From Porphyrobacter sp. IPPAS B-1204 (GTDB taxonomy: Bacteria; Pseudomonadota; Alphaproteobacteria; Sphingomonadales; Sphingomonadaceae), in the NCBI GenBank assembly GCA_003724185.1, contig RHGM01000001.1, forward strand, positions 806,001-870,000: a DNA stretch of 64,000 bases, given 5' to 3'. This document shows, in pieces, positions 34,269-42,943 of this stretch. The position numbers and the translations under genes were made by a program. The stretch's first letter is position 1. Every line of letters begins with the position of its first letter. The notes under the pieces are model-generated. The model ran no database searches. It was not told the DNA's origin and saw only the letters and a list, made by a program, of their open reading frames with translations.

Positions 34269-35375
34269 TCAGCCCGCCACTCGCTGGGCGGCGGGAACGC
34301 CGTCACCCGCAGCATAGAAGCGGGTGTAGAACTTGCGGAAATGCGGGATCGGACCGTCGCCGTCGCAGATGATCGGATTGGGCTCGTAGCGCATCCGGTC
34401 CCACACCACCTTGTCCTGATCGAGCTGCTTGTTGACGTCCTTGATGATCGCCCGCGCAAGACCGGCCATCGGCCCTTCGGTCTGTTCGCGTGGCTGGGTG
34501 TAGCAGTAGATCACCTGCAACTCGTCAAGCTCTACCGGGATGATGCAGGCGATCAGCAGCGTTTCGCAGATACCGGTAAAGCGCACCCACGCCTGGCCCG
34601 GGCCCACAGAATTGCTGGTGATGGCACCATCGACCATCCCCTTGGGTGTGCCCATCTTGGCCCGGACGATCCCGCTGCGATCCCATTCCCCCCACGACAG
34701 CTCGGAGGTCGGCAATTCTGCGGTGCCGTGAATGTATTTGAAGTGGGCAAAATCCACGCCATTCTCGGCCATGTTCTGAAGCGAGCCAAAAATGCGCCAC
34801 TCGACCACGTCGTAGGGCGTCCAGTCAGGGTCGCTTGCTTCGGGCAGATGCACCACGTCGTAGAGCGGGGCGGCATCTTCAGGGTGATACCACATCCACA
34901 GCCACTGGTTGGCTTCACTGATGTGCCAGGTGCGGGTGCACTTGCGCTTGACCTGCGGCGGGATCGCCTTGGCGTAAGGGATCTCTTTCACCACGCCTTC
35001 CTCGCCATCATAACGCCACGCGTGGAACGGACATTCCAGCAGATTGCCATGCACCTTGCCGCCGTGCCCCATATGTGCGCCAAGGTGCTTGCAATAGGCA
35101 TCGACCATGCGCACCTGGCCATCCTCGCCGCGCCACACAGCAAGGTCCTGGCCGAAGTAACGCGCCGGCTTGACCTCGCCCACCGCGAGATCCTTCGCCA
35201 GCATGAAGGGATACCAGCCGAACGGAAAACCGATGTCGAGATTGCGCGCGGCAGCGGAGGGACGGTTGGCGATGGGCGCCACGCGCCACGCCTCGCGCTC
35301 TTCCTTGCTCATCTTTTCGAGCACCTGCCACACGGCCACCGGAGCGGTGCGGGCGTCGGTTGCAGTATCAGTCAT
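34269..35375 (-). CDS. second KshA/Neverland-like Rieske oxygenase
   Basis: 368 residues, with GGGAGGA before ATG. Rieske ligands Cys95-x-His97 (YCKHLGAHMG) and Cys115-x2-His118 (CPFHAWRYDGEEG). Iron site E-x3-D-x2-H-x4-H in ENGVDFAHFKYIHG (Asp208, His211, His216). The ECPFHAWRYD and D-F-A-H-F-x-Y-I-H-G blocks are shared with KshA and with the animal cholesterol 7-desaturase (Neverland/DAF-36) branch. It probably hydroxylates or desaturates a steroid ring carbon; which one cannot be told. It differs strongly from the KshA-like protein at 28138, so the two likely act at different positions. It needs an electron-transfer partner not seen in the window. Confidence 0.78.
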   Translation of the reverse strand: MTDTATDARTAPVAVWQVLEKMSKEEREAWRVAPIANRPSAAARNLDIGFPFGWYPFMLAKDLAVGEVKPARYFGQDLAVWRGEDGQVRMVDAYCKHLGAHMGHGGKVHGNLLECPFHAWRYDGEEGVVKEIPYAKAIPPQVKRKCTRTWHISEANQWLWMWYHPEDAAPLYDVVHLPEASDPDWTPYDVVEWRIFGSLQNMAENGVDFAHFKYIHGTAELPTSELSWGEWDRSGIVRAKMGTPKGMVDGAITSNSVGPGQAWVRFTGICETLLIACIIPVELDELQVIYCYTQPREQTEGPMAGLARAIIKDVNKQLDQDKVVWDRMRYEPNPIICDGDGPIPHFRKFYTRFYAAGDGVPAAQRVAG

Positions 35376-35414
35376 ATCGTCCTCCCCGGCAGCGCCGGAT
35401 TTGCATCAATCGGT

Positions 35415-36281
35415 TCAGAGTTTGAAAACGGCTTTCGCATTGTCGCGCAGGAACTTGGGCCACACCGCGTCCTTCAGCGGAACGGCTTCCATGTCGGACA
35501 TGATGCGTTCGAGGCTGAGCCCCATCGGGAAATATCCCGCATAGATGATCTTGTCCGCGCCGCGGGTGTTGGCGTAATCGATGATCGCCTTGGGGTAATG
35601 CTTGGGCGCGAAGGCGCTGGTCGAGTAATAGAGGTTCGGCCATTTCAGCATCAGCTTGACCGCGAGATCCTGCCACGGCTCGGCCCCGTGGCGCATCACG
35701 ATCTTGAGATCGGGGAAGAACCAGCAGACCTCGTCGAGGTGTTCGACCTTCTGGGTCTCCATCGGGATGCGCGGGCCGGGAATGCCGACATTCAGGCAGA
35801 TCGGCAGATCCAGTTCGACCGCGCAGGCATAGAGCGGGAACATATACTTGTGATTGATCGCCACCTGCGGCAGCGTGCCGGCCGGAAACACGCTGATCGC
35901 CGACAGGCCGACTTCGGCATGGATGCGCTTGATCCGGCGCACTTCCTCCATCCCCTTGTTGGGATCGCACGGCAGGTCGAAGAAGAACCGGTCGCCGTAC
36001 ATTTCCTTGGCACGGCGCGAAGTGGCGTTCTCGTTCCAGCCGACCAGCGCCTTGTCGATCCCGTTCTTGTCCATCTGTTCGACAGTCCAGCGGACATAAT
36101 CATCGGCATGGCCGGTCTGCGGCACATCCTTGAACATGTATTGCGCCGGCATGGAAAACTGCTGCAGCGTCTCGGCATCCTTGATCAGCGGCCGGAAGGC
36201 AGTGAACCAGTCGGACCGGTCCTCAGCCTCGGGAATGCCGAGCATGCAGTCGATAATGCCGATGTCCTTGGGGAACCCCAT
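35415..36281 (-). CDS. amidohydrolase-2 family metal-dependent hydrolase
   Basis: 288 residues from ATG at 36281, with GGAGAG seven bases upstream; the ORF-track start inside the CoA ligase is wrong. The family fold is suggested by AISVFPAGTLPQVAINHKYMFPLYACAVELDLPICLNVGIPGPR, LKIVMRHGAEPWQDLAVKLMLKWPNLYYSTSAFAPKHYP and IIYAGYFPMGLSLERI, the order seen in amidohydrolase-2 (ACMSD-like) proteins: a strand with catalytic His, then a C-terminal Asp/Gly loop. The usual N-terminal HxH (here IIDCML) is absent, so metal binding may be altered. Family members hydrolyse lactones, decarboxylate or hydrate cyclic acids. Role in the steroid pathway unknown. Confidence 0.7.
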   Translation of the reverse strand: MGFPKDIGIIDCMLGIPEAEDRSDWFTAFRPLIKDAETLQQFSMPAQYMFKDVPQTGHADDYVRWTVEQMDKNGIDKALVGWNENATSRRAKEMYGDRFFFDLPCDPNKGMEEVRRIKRIHAEVGLSAISVFPAGTLPQVAINHKYMFPLYACAVELDLPICLNVGIPGPRIPMETQKVEHLDEVCWFFPDLKIVMRHGAEPWQDLAVKLMLKWPNLYYSTSAFAPKHYPKAIIDYANTRGADKIIYAGYFPMGLSLERIMSDMEAVPLKDAVWPKFLRDNAKAVFKL

Positions 36282-36282
36282 G

Positions 36283-37947
36283 TCATTGCTCTCCGTAGAG
36301 TTTGGGCCAGGCCGCCCGCAGCGCGATCTTGTCGACCTTGCCGACGTGGTTGCGCGGCAGCGGATCAGATAGAAACGCGACGTGTCCGGGCGCCTTGTAG
36401 CGCGCAAGGCGCTCGCCGACCCAGTCCTTGACCTGCTGTTCGCCAAGGTTTTCAGCCCGCACCACGGCGACCAGCAATTCGCCCAACCGCTCATCAACAA
36501 TGCCAAAGGCAGCGCATTCGCCAATGCCGGGCAATTCGCCCAGCACCCGTTCAACCTCGGCGCAGTAGATGTTCTCACCGCCCGAGATGACCATGTCCTT
36601 CACCCGGTCGACGATGAAGATGTAACCTTCTTCGTCGATGTAACCGACATCCCCGGTGCGCAGCCAGCCATCCTTGGTGAAGGCGGCGGCAGTATCTTCG
36701 GGCCGGTTCCAGTACCCAGCCATCACCATGGCGCCCTTGAGCTGGATCTCACCGCTCTCGCCTGCGGGTTGCTGCGTGCCATCGGGCGCAACGATGCGCA
36801 CCTGAGCGAGCGGCAGGATCCGCCCCGCCGACGCGCGCTTGCGCAGGAAATCCTCACCCACCGCCTGCGCCAGCGAGCCCGAAGCCTCGGTCATCCCGTA
36901 GCCGGTGCCCATCACTGCCTGCGGACAGGCCTCGCGGATCGCATCGAGCAGATTGACCGGCAGCGCCTGTCCGCCGGACGCGATGTTGCGCAGCGACGAC
37001 AGATCGCTCTCGCCCGGCGCAGAGCGGTGCAGCAGATCCCAGAGCATGGTCGGCACGGCAGAGAACATCGTGATTGTCTCTGCCGCGATCAGCCGCGCCG
37101 CTTCACCCGCATCCCAGCGGCGCATGATCACCACTTTGGACCCGGCAAACAGGGGCGAGAGGAACGCTGCGCCGAGCCCTGAGATATGGAACAGCGGATA
37201 GACCAGCAGCACCGCTTGCTGCGGCAGCATTGCCATCAATTGCTCCGGCGTCATGCCGTGGGCGCGGGCCATGTTGTGCAGCACCATCGTGCCCGACAGC
37301 TGCATCAGCATCAGCCCGGTGATCAGGCTGCGATGGGTCAGCACCGCCCCCTTCACCCGCCCGGTCGTGCCCGAGGTGAACAGGATCGCAGCCGGGTCGA
37401 GCGGCGTGGACGGTGCGGGCGCATTCGCATCGGCGCTGCGGCGAGCGATCTCCGCCGCGTCGAATGGCCGGGTCAGATCAAGCATCCGCCCTTGGTAGCC
37501 GCCCTCGCGGATCAGGCCTGCACGGCGGCTGTCGGCCAGCACCACTGCCGGGGTCACCTCGGCGATCATCGCCGCCAGTTCGGCAGGCGATCCGCGGCTG
37601 TTGAGCAAAGCCGCCACCCCGCCTGCCTTGATCACCGCCATGAAGGCGACGATCCATTCGGCGCGGTTGCGCATGCAGATCGCCACCCGGTCACCACGCC
37701 GGATATCGAGCATCGCCGCCAACTGGTCGCGCCAGGTGAAGACCTGTTCAAAGGTCAGCCGCCGCTCTGCCCCGTCAGATGAGAAATCGACCAGAAAAGT
37801 CTTGTCCCCATGGCGCCGGGCATGGTCGATCATGATCGCCAGATCGGGCGCGGCATGGGCGAATTGCAGCAAACCGTCCTGCTCGACCAGCGCAAAGGGC
37901 GTACCCGGCGCAGTCACGGCAGCAAAGACGGGATCGACCGTGTTCAT
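36283..37947 (-). CDS. acyl-CoA synthetase (AMP-forming), first of two
   Basis: About 554 residues from ATG at 37947, which overlaps the stop of the upstream ligase gene (ATGA). ANL motifs: ILFTSGTTGRVKGAVLTHRSL (P-loop-like), GYGMTEASGS, GWLRTGDVGYIDEEGYIFIVDRVKDMVISGGENIYCAEVE and the final catalytic Lys region LPRNHVGKVDKIALR. Activates a carboxylic acid to its CoA thioester with ATP. In steroid islands such enzymes activate the side chain (cholate-type acids) or the HIP propanoate (FadD3). I cannot decide which; adjacency to a second ligase suggests one for each. Confidence 0.87.
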   Translation of the reverse strand: MNTVDPVFAAVTAPGTPFALVEQDGLLQFAHAAPDLAIMIDHARRHGDKTFLVDFSSDGAERRLTFEQVFTWRDQLAAMLDIRRGDRVAICMRNRAEWIVAFMAVIKAGGVAALLNSRGSPAELAAMIAEVTPAVVLADSRRAGLIREGGYQGRMLDLTRPFDAAEIARRSADANAPAPSTPLDPAAILFTSGTTGRVKGAVLTHRSLITGLMLMQLSGTMVLHNMARAHGMTPEQLMAMLPQQAVLLVYPLFHISGLGAAFLSPLFAGSKVVIMRRWDAGEAARLIAAETITMFSAVPTMLWDLLHRSAPGESDLSSLRNIASGGQALPVNLLDAIREACPQAVMGTGYGMTEASGSLAQAVGEDFLRKRASAGRILPLAQVRIVAPDGTQQPAGESGEIQLKGAMVMAGYWNRPEDTAAAFTKDGWLRTGDVGYIDEEGYIFIVDRVKDMVISGGENIYCAEVERVLGELPGIGECAAFGIVDERLGELLVAVVRAENLGEQQVKDWVGERLARYKAPGHVAFLSDPLPRNHVGKVDKIALRAAWPKLYGEQ

Positions 37948-39533
37948 CACGCGCTTGCCGCCAGTTCCTTGGCCCAGCGGTAATCCTGCTTGCCTGCAGG
38001 GGAACGACGAACTTCATCCACCCAGATCAGCGCCTTGGGCACCTTGTAGCCTGCCAGCCGCTCGGAAGCGAAAGCCTTGACCGCGCCAAAGTCGGGCGCA
38101 TCCGCGCCGTCCCTCAGCGCGACGACCGCCACCACCCGCTCCCCCCAGCGCGGGTCGGGCTGGCCTGCCACCACCGCATCGAAGATCGCCGGATGGCTCC
38201 GCAGCACTTCCTCGACCTCCTCAGGGAAGACCTTCTCGCCGCCGGTATTGATGCAGGTCGAACCGCGCCCGAAGACGGTGATCATCCCGTCAGGATCGAG
38301 CCTCCCGGCATCGCCCGATACGGCCCACAGCCGCCCATCAATGGTCACGAATGTCTCGGCGGTTTTGACGGGATCATTGTAATATCCCACCGGCGTATTG
38401 CCGGTCCGCGCGATCAGCCCCGTCTCGCCGACCGCGCCGATCCGCCCATCGACAATCACCTGCTGCTGATCATTGGCGGGCAGGCGCATCACCCCTTCAT
38501 CGGATTTCTCGGCGAGGCCCGACATGCCCGTTTCAGAAGAACCCAGGCCATCGGTGATCGCGGCGCTCGGCACCAGTGCCTTGAGATCATCCTTGAGATG
38601 CTGCGAAAACACCGCACCGCCCGAACCGAGATTGACCACCCGCGAGAGATCCCAGCGCCCCGGATGATCGCGCAGCGCATCACGCAGCGGGGTCGCCATC
38701 GCATCGCCTACAAACTGGATCATGTTAGCGCCTTCGCGCTCGGCCGTGTCGAGCACGCGTTCGGCATCGAACACCCGGCCTTCATCAAGGATGATCGTCA
38801 CCCCGTTAAGCAAGGCACTCCACACCGCCCACATCGCCGCCATGTGCATCAGCGGGGCGAGCGGGAACAGCGACAAAGGATAGCCGTCGCGGGCGCGGCT
38901 GACGATGTCCCGCGGCGCAGCGATCGGCCCGTGCGGATTGAAATACCCAGCCCCGCCCGCGCAGGCAAAGAGGAAGGCCCGGTGCGGCCACATCACCCCC
39001 TTGGGCATCCCCGTGGTGCCGCCGGTATAGCAGAGCAGGACATCTTCCTCGCTCCGCTCCCACGGCCCGCCCGGCGCGTTTGCAAGCAGCGCGGCATAGG
39101 GCACCGATCCGGCAAAATCCTCGCCCGACCCGTCCTCCACCGCGACTGTCACGCGCAGTGTCGCAATGTCGGAGCGCACCTCGCGCATCAGCGGAGAGAA
39201 TTCCGCCCCGTGAATGATCGCCACGCTGTCAGCGTTGGCAAACAGGTATCGCAGCTCATCGGCGCGGTAACGGTAATTGACGTTGAAAGGCACCGCGCCA
39301 AGCTTGCAGGCGGCAATGAAGCTTTCGAGATAAGCCGGGCCGTTGAGCAGGTAGAGCCCCACCGCATCGCCGCGCCCCACGCCCTGTGCCGCCAGCCCTG
39401 CCGCCAGCCGGTCGCAGCGGTCATTAAGCTCGGCAAAGCTATAGCGTGCCTCGGCACCGATCACGGCCAGCCGGTCAGGCACCGTGCGGGCGACCGTTTC
39501 AAACAGGTCGGCAAGGTGGAACCGGTCAGCCAT
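37947..39533 (-). CDS. acyl-CoA synthetase (AMP-forming), second of two
   Basis: 528 residues. ANL motifs: LLCYTGGTTGMPKGVMWPHRAF, GLGSSETGMSG, LWAVSGDAGRLDPDGMITVFGRGSTCINTGGEKVFPEEVEEVL and RSPAGKQDYRWAKELA. The YTGGTTGMPKGVMWPH form is typical of the FadD17/FadD19/SclA-like branch that takes steroid carboxylic side chains; this is resemblance, not proof. The gene starts one base after the stop of the upstream SDR and ends overlapping the next ligase, so the operon is tightly coupled. Confidence 0.87.
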   Translation of the reverse strand: MADRFHLADLFETVARTVPDRLAVIGAEARYSFAELNDRCDRLAAGLAAQGVGRGDAVGLYLLNGPAYLESFIAACKLGAVPFNVNYRYRADELRYLFANADSVAIIHGAEFSPLMREVRSDIATLRVTVAVEDGSGEDFAGSVPYAALLANAPGGPWERSEEDVLLCYTGGTTGMPKGVMWPHRAFLFACAGGAGYFNPHGPIAAPRDIVSRARDGYPLSLFPLAPLMHMAAMWAVWSALLNGVTIILDEGRVFDAERVLDTAEREGANMIQFVGDAMATPLRDALRDHPGRWDLSRVVNLGSGGAVFSQHLKDDLKALVPSAAITDGLGSSETGMSGLAEKSDEGVMRLPANDQQQVIVDGRIGAVGETGLIARTGNTPVGYYNDPVKTAETFVTIDGRLWAVSGDAGRLDPDGMITVFGRGSTCINTGGEKVFPEEVEEVLRSHPAIFDAVVAGQPDPRWGERVVAVVALRDGADAPDFGAVKAFASERLAGYKVPKALIWVDEVRRSPAGKQDYRWAKELAASA

Positions 39534-39534
39534 G

Positions 39535-40404
39535 TCAGTACACGGCGGCTGGGTTCTTCGGGCGCGGGCTGCCGAGCATCTCGCGGTAGCTGGGCTTGGC
39601 CTTGCCGCGATCGGTCACGCCCAGTTCCTGAGCAATCTCCGCCCCGATCAGGGTCTGCCCGGACAGTTCGTCGCGATTGGCGGAGCTGGCGATGGCATCG
39701 ATGATATGGGCGGTGAATTCGGGGTTCTCCGCCGCCTCGATGAAGCCTTCATATTGCTCTGGATTGGTCTTCTGCGCGATCAGCGAACGCTCGGTTACAA
39801 GCGGGCCCATCCAGATCGACACCGCGACGACGCCGGTGCCGCGCAGGTCATGCTCCATGTCATGCGCAAACTTGTCGACCCCGGCCTTTTGCGCGCCGTA
39901 AGCCGGGCCGTGCATGTAACACGAACCACCAAAGGACGAACCGAAGGCAATCACGCCCGAACCCTGCGCCACCATCATCCGCGCCGCATGCCAGCTCGCC
40001 ACATAGGCCGAGCGCAAGCCCACATCGAGGATCTTCACCGCGTCGAGATCCTTCTCCCAGAAGGGCATCTTCTCGATCAGCTGGTGGTGGATATAGGTCG
40101 CGTTGTTGACCAGCACATCGAGCTGGCCCTGCTCGCGCTCAATCTGGGCGAACAGCGCGGCGACCTGCGCATCATCGGCATGGTCGCACATGACGGCAAT
40201 GCCGGTGCCGCCCGCCGCAGTCACTTCCGCTGCGGTCTCAGCGACAGTGCCGGGCAGCACTGTGCCATCCCAGCCCTTGGCGTCACCCGGCGCAACGGTG
40301 CGGCCAGTGACATAGACCGTGTAGCCCAGCTCACCAAAACCGCGGGCGATACCCCGACCTGCCCCGCGGCTCGCGCCGGTGACAAGCGCCACCTTCGATG
40401 CCAT
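39535..40404 (-). CDS. short-chain dehydrogenase/reductase, first gene of the long minus-strand operon
   Basis: 289 residues from ATG at 40404, with GGGAGGGAG before it; MGGSC of the ORF is leader. SDR motifs: VALVTGASRGAGRGIARGF, NNATYIHHQL, FGSSFGGSCYMHGPAYGAQKAGVDKFA (Ser and Tyr-x3-Lys). The long C-terminal part (LSGQTLIGAEIAQELG) resembles the DHRS1-type branch. Opens the operon SDR - CoA ligase - CoA ligase - amidohydrolase - Rieske - amidase - small protein - SDR - MFS, about 10 kb with gaps of at most 39 bases. Its promoter holds operator D. Confidence 0.82.
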   Translation of the reverse strand: MASKVALVTGASRGAGRGIARGFGELGYTVYVTGRTVAPGDAKGWDGTVLPGTVAETAAEVTAAGGTGIAVMCDHADDAQVAALFAQIEREQGQLDVLVNNATYIHHQLIEKMPFWEKDLDAVKILDVGLRSAYVASWHAARMMVAQGSGVIAFGSSFGGSCYMHGPAYGAQKAGVDKFAHDMEHDLRGTGVVAVSIWMGPLVTERSLIAQKTNPEQYEGFIEAAENPEFTAHIIDAIASSANRDELSGQTLIGAEIAQELGVTDRGKAKPSYREMLGSPRPKNPAAVY

Positions 40405-40463
40405 GCAACTCCCTCCCACGATTCGACGTGTTTACGCCTTCAACCGGCACTATACCTGCGTCT

Positions 40464-40493
40464 TGCGAATTTCATAGACAATTTTTTTACGCA
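40464..40493. promoter_or_regulatory. island operator site D (TGCGAAT-N16-TTACGCA)
   Basis: Arms at 40464-40470 and 40487-40493 with 16 bases between, 60 bases upstream of the SDR ATG at 40404. On the minus strand a -35-like TTGTCT lies at the same offset inside the spacer as TTGACA does in site A. It would control the long operon 40404 to 30382. Confidence 0.7.
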
Positions 40494-40542
40494 AAATGCG
40501 CCGATTTATCCGATAAAGCCGATAATCGCGTCGCAGCAAGCC

Positions 40543-41244
40543 TCAGAAGCAGTACTGACCAGTCGGTATGACGTCGATCGTGCCGCGGTCGATAAAGCGA
40601 TCACAGCTTTCCATCATCCGATCGAGATTGGCGCGGAAGCGGACAGGATCACCTGTTGCATCAAAGAAAGCAAACGGATCGGTCAGCGCGGCTGGCGCAA
40701 AGCATTCCTCGACGATTGCGACATAGGGCGGCGCGCCGGATGTGATCGCCCGCACCACAAGGTTCTGCACATATTCGAAATTGGCCTGAGTCTCGATCGC
40801 CACCAGCGTGTGGTGATCCTGCCAGATGTCCAGCCACGCGTCATGGCTCAGCCGGTCCGGCAGGGTCAGAAACGCCATTTGCGCCCACCCGAACGTCCGC
40901 TGGCCGGGCACAGCGGGATGCAAGGTATTGGGAATGATGGTCGATTCCGCCACCACCCAGCCGTGCCATGCGGCGCAGGCGCCATCCAGCACGCGGTCGA
41001 TTGCACCTCGTTGCAGGGGGTTGGCCGATGGCAGCCAGAATTGCACCACCGCGTCATGCTGGCGCGGGCCGCGCGACTGGCGCAGCATTGCTCCCGCGGC
41101 ACATTCTGCATCTTCAACGTTGAGCCGGATTGTGCTCGCCCCAGCCTCGGCCAGCGCTGCCGGCAGATGCGCAAGCAGCTCGGCATTGAACGCCGAACGG
41201 TCAGTGCCCTCCTCGACCCAGAGCAGACAGATGACCTTTTCCAC
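40543..41244 (-). CDS. tandem EthD/DUF-type ferredoxin-like protein
   Basis: About 233 residues from GTG at 41244 (VEKVICLLWVEEG, the usual N-terminus of such proteins); an ATG at 41277 overlapping the SDR is the alternative. Two similar halves: residues 1-105 and about 115-230, each an alpha/beta ferredoxin-like module, with WHGWVVAESTIIPNTLHPAVPGQRTFGWAQMAFL joining. EthD-like proteins occur beside oxygenases and degradation genes as small binding or decarboxylase-like proteins of unclear role. It follows the SDR at 41252 in the same direction, seven bases apart, so both are transcribed from the site E promoter. Confidence 0.6.
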   Translation of the reverse strand: MEKVICLLWVEEGTDRSAFNAELLAHLPAALAEAGASTIRLNVEDAECAAGAMLRQSRGPRQHDAVVQFWLPSANPLQRGAIDRVLDGACAAWHGWVVAESTIIPNTLHPAVPGQRTFGWAQMAFLTLPDRLSHDAWLDIWQDHHTLVAIETQANFEYVQNLVVRAITSGAPPYVAIVEECFAPAALTDPFAFFDATGDPVRFRANLDRMMESCDRFIDRGTIDVIPTGQYCF

Positions 41245-41251
41245 CGGCCGT

Positions 41252-42013
41252 TCAGTCGAAATTGGCCTGCCCGCCATCAAGCGGGATCGTGGCGCCGGTG
41301 AGGTAGGCGAAATCATCCGAACACAGGCCCGCTACGGCACGGCCGATATCTTCCTCCAGCCGCCCGATCCGGCCCAGCGGAATCGTACGGAAGAAGGATT
41401 CGGCCTCCTCAGGGTTGTTGGCGACCCACCATTTGAGCCCCGGACTTTCGGCGTGCGGCGCGATGGTCAGCACCCGGATGCCCGCCCGGCCCCACTCGGC
41501 CGCCGCCGCCCGGCTCAGCACCCGCGTGGCCTGCTTGACCGCACCATAGGCACCATAGCCGCTCATATCCCAGCGGATCCCTGCCGAAGATGCGAGGTTG
41601 ACGATCACCCCGCCCCCGCGCGCAACCATGTGCGGATGAGCAAGCTTCATCAGCCGGAAGCTGGCGAGCGGGCCGGATTCGAACCCGGCCATGAAGGCCT
41701 CGTCACTGACATCGAGCAGCGGACCGTTGGGCACTTCCTGCGCGTTGTTGACCAGAATATCGAGCCCGCCAAATTCGGCGACAGCGCGATCCACCATGGC
41801 CCCTAGGCTTGCCGCATCCTTGACATTGCCTTCGATGGCGAGTGCCTTGCACCCGCGCTCGGCAATCAGTGCGCAGGTCTGCTCAAGCTTGGCCAGCGTG
41901 CGACCGGTCACTGCGACCGCCGCCCCTGCGGTGGCCAGCGCCAGGGCAATACCCTGCCCGACCCCCTGCCCTGCGCCGGTAACCAGCGCGACCTTGCCGG
42001 ACAGATCGGCCAT
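41252..42013 (-). CDS. short-chain dehydrogenase/reductase
   Basis: 253 residues. SDR motifs: VALVTGAGQGVGQGIALAL, NNAQ (NNAG variant), NLASSAG for Ser and YGAYGAVKQAT for Tyr-x3-Lys; the C-terminal ATIPLDGGQANFD is typical. VTGRTLAKLEQ after beta2 has Arg, hinting at NADP preference. Divergent from another SDR with operator E between. Probably oxidises or reduces a steroid hydroxyl/keto group; position unknown. Confidence 0.83.
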   Translation of the reverse strand: MADLSGKVALVTGAGQGVGQGIALALATAGAAVAVTGRTLAKLEQTCALIAERGCKALAIEGNVKDAASLGAMVDRAVAEFGGLDILVNNAQEVPNGPLLDVSDEAFMAGFESGPLASFRLMKLAHPHMVARGGGVIVNLASSAGIRWDMSGYGAYGAVKQATRVLSRAAAAEWGRAGIRVLTIAPHAESPGLKWWVANNPEEAESFFRTIPLGRIGRLEEDIGRAVAGLCSDDFAYLTGATIPLDGGQANFD

Positions 42014-42034
42014 TGCACCCCCTCTTTCTCAGGA

Positions 42035-42064
42035 TTCGTAATTTGAAACGTCAAATATTACGCG
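42035..42064. promoter_or_regulatory. island operator site E (TTCGTAA-N16-TTACGCG)
   Basis: Arms at 42035-42041 and 42058-42064 with 16 bases between, in the divergent region between two SDR genes (starts 42013 and 42157). A TTGACA at 42070-42075 is a plausible -35 box for the rightward operon (SDR - KstD). Confidence 0.75.
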
Positions 42065-42156
42065 TCAGCTTGACAGAATCTATATGCTTACGTCAATTGC
42101 GTTTTGCAAAAGGCAGACTGGCAGTGCATGATGCCAGCACACCACGGGAGAGGGAA

Positions 42157-42930
42157 ATGCCGCAGGATCTTACCGGCAAGGTCGCGCTTGTCACGGGCGG
42201 AAGTGACGGAATCGGCCTTGCCACCGCCGCTTTGCTCGCCCGGCGCGGCGCGCAGGTTGTGATTTGCGGACGGCGCGCCGAACAGCTCGAAATCGCCCGC
42301 GCGCAGATCGCTGGCGAAGGCGGCACTGTTGAGGTGGTCACTCTCGACGTCACGGACTTCCCCGCTTTCGAGGCGCTGATTGCCGATATCGCCGCGCGCC
42401 ATGGCCGGCTCGACATGTTGGTGAACAATGCCATGTCCACCCATTACGCCCCGATTGCGCGGCTCAAGATCGAACATTGGCGCAAGGATTTTGCGGTCAA
42501 CGCCGAAGCGGTGTTCATCGGCACCAAGGCAGCGATGCAGGTGATGGCGGCGCAAGGGTCAGGTTCGATCGTCAACATCGCCTCGACCACGGCCATCCGG
42601 GCGATGGCCAATTACGCGAGCTATTCGGCCTCGAAGGCAGCGCTGATCCAGTTCACTGCGGTCGCCGCAATGGAAGGCGCGCCGCTGGGCATCCGCGTCA
42701 ATGCCATCGTGCCGGGCATGGTCAACACCGCCGCGACGCTCGACTTTGCAACCAAAGCGCCCGAACTAGCTGCCAAGACCGCCGGCGCCATCCCGATGGG
42801 GCGCGGCGGCGAGCCGGAGGAACTGGCCGAGGCGATCGTCTTCATCCTGTCCGACGCGGCAAGCTACATCACCGGAGTGGCGCTGCCGGTTGATGGCGGC
42901 AAGGCCGCTCAGCTCTACATTCCGTCATGA
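42157..42930 (+). CDS. short-chain dehydrogenase/reductase upstream of KstD
   Basis: 257 residues from ATG at 42157, with GGGAGAGGG before it; the ORF-track start lies in the divergent promoter. SDR motifs: VALVTGGSDGIGLATAALL, NNAM (NNAG variant), NIASTTAIRAMANYASYSASKAALIQF with Ser and Tyr-x3-Lys; VICGRRAEQLE after beta2 suggests NADP(H). The C-terminal VALPVDGGKAAQ is typical. Operon with the ketosteroid dehydrogenase 13 bases downstream, so a hydroxysteroid dehydrogenase supplying its 3-keto substrate is likely (inference). Confidence 0.84.
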   Translation: MPQDLTGKVALVTGGSDGIGLATAALLARRGAQVVICGRRAEQLEIARAQIAGEGGTVEVVTLDVTDFPAFEALIADIAARHGRLDMLVNNAMSTHYAPIARLKIEHWRKDFAVNAEAVFIGTKAAMQVMAAQGSGSIVNIASTTAIRAMANYASYSASKAALIQFTAVAAMEGAPLGIRVNAIVPGMVNTAATLDFATKAPELAAKTAGAIPMGRGGEPEELAEAIVFILSDAASYITGVALPVDGGKAAQLYIPS

Positions 42931-42943
42931 AGCAGGCACTGGT

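Noticed and set aside
34020-36431. 803-residue plus-strand ORF
   Set aside because: Antisense to the Rieske and amidohydrolase genes; rich in Arg/Ala/Gly/His with no domain, a typical shadow of high-GC coding DNA.
38193-39704. 503-residue plus-strand ORF
   Set aside because: Antisense of the second acyl-CoA ligase; no recognisable motif.
39484-41301. 605-residue plus-strand ORF
   Set aside because: Runs antisense through an SDR and the EthD gene and across their promoter; composition is that of a shadow frame.
42088-42104. TTACGTC and TGCGTTT near site E
   Set aside because: Arms are in a different order and spacing from the seven sites; probably chance.
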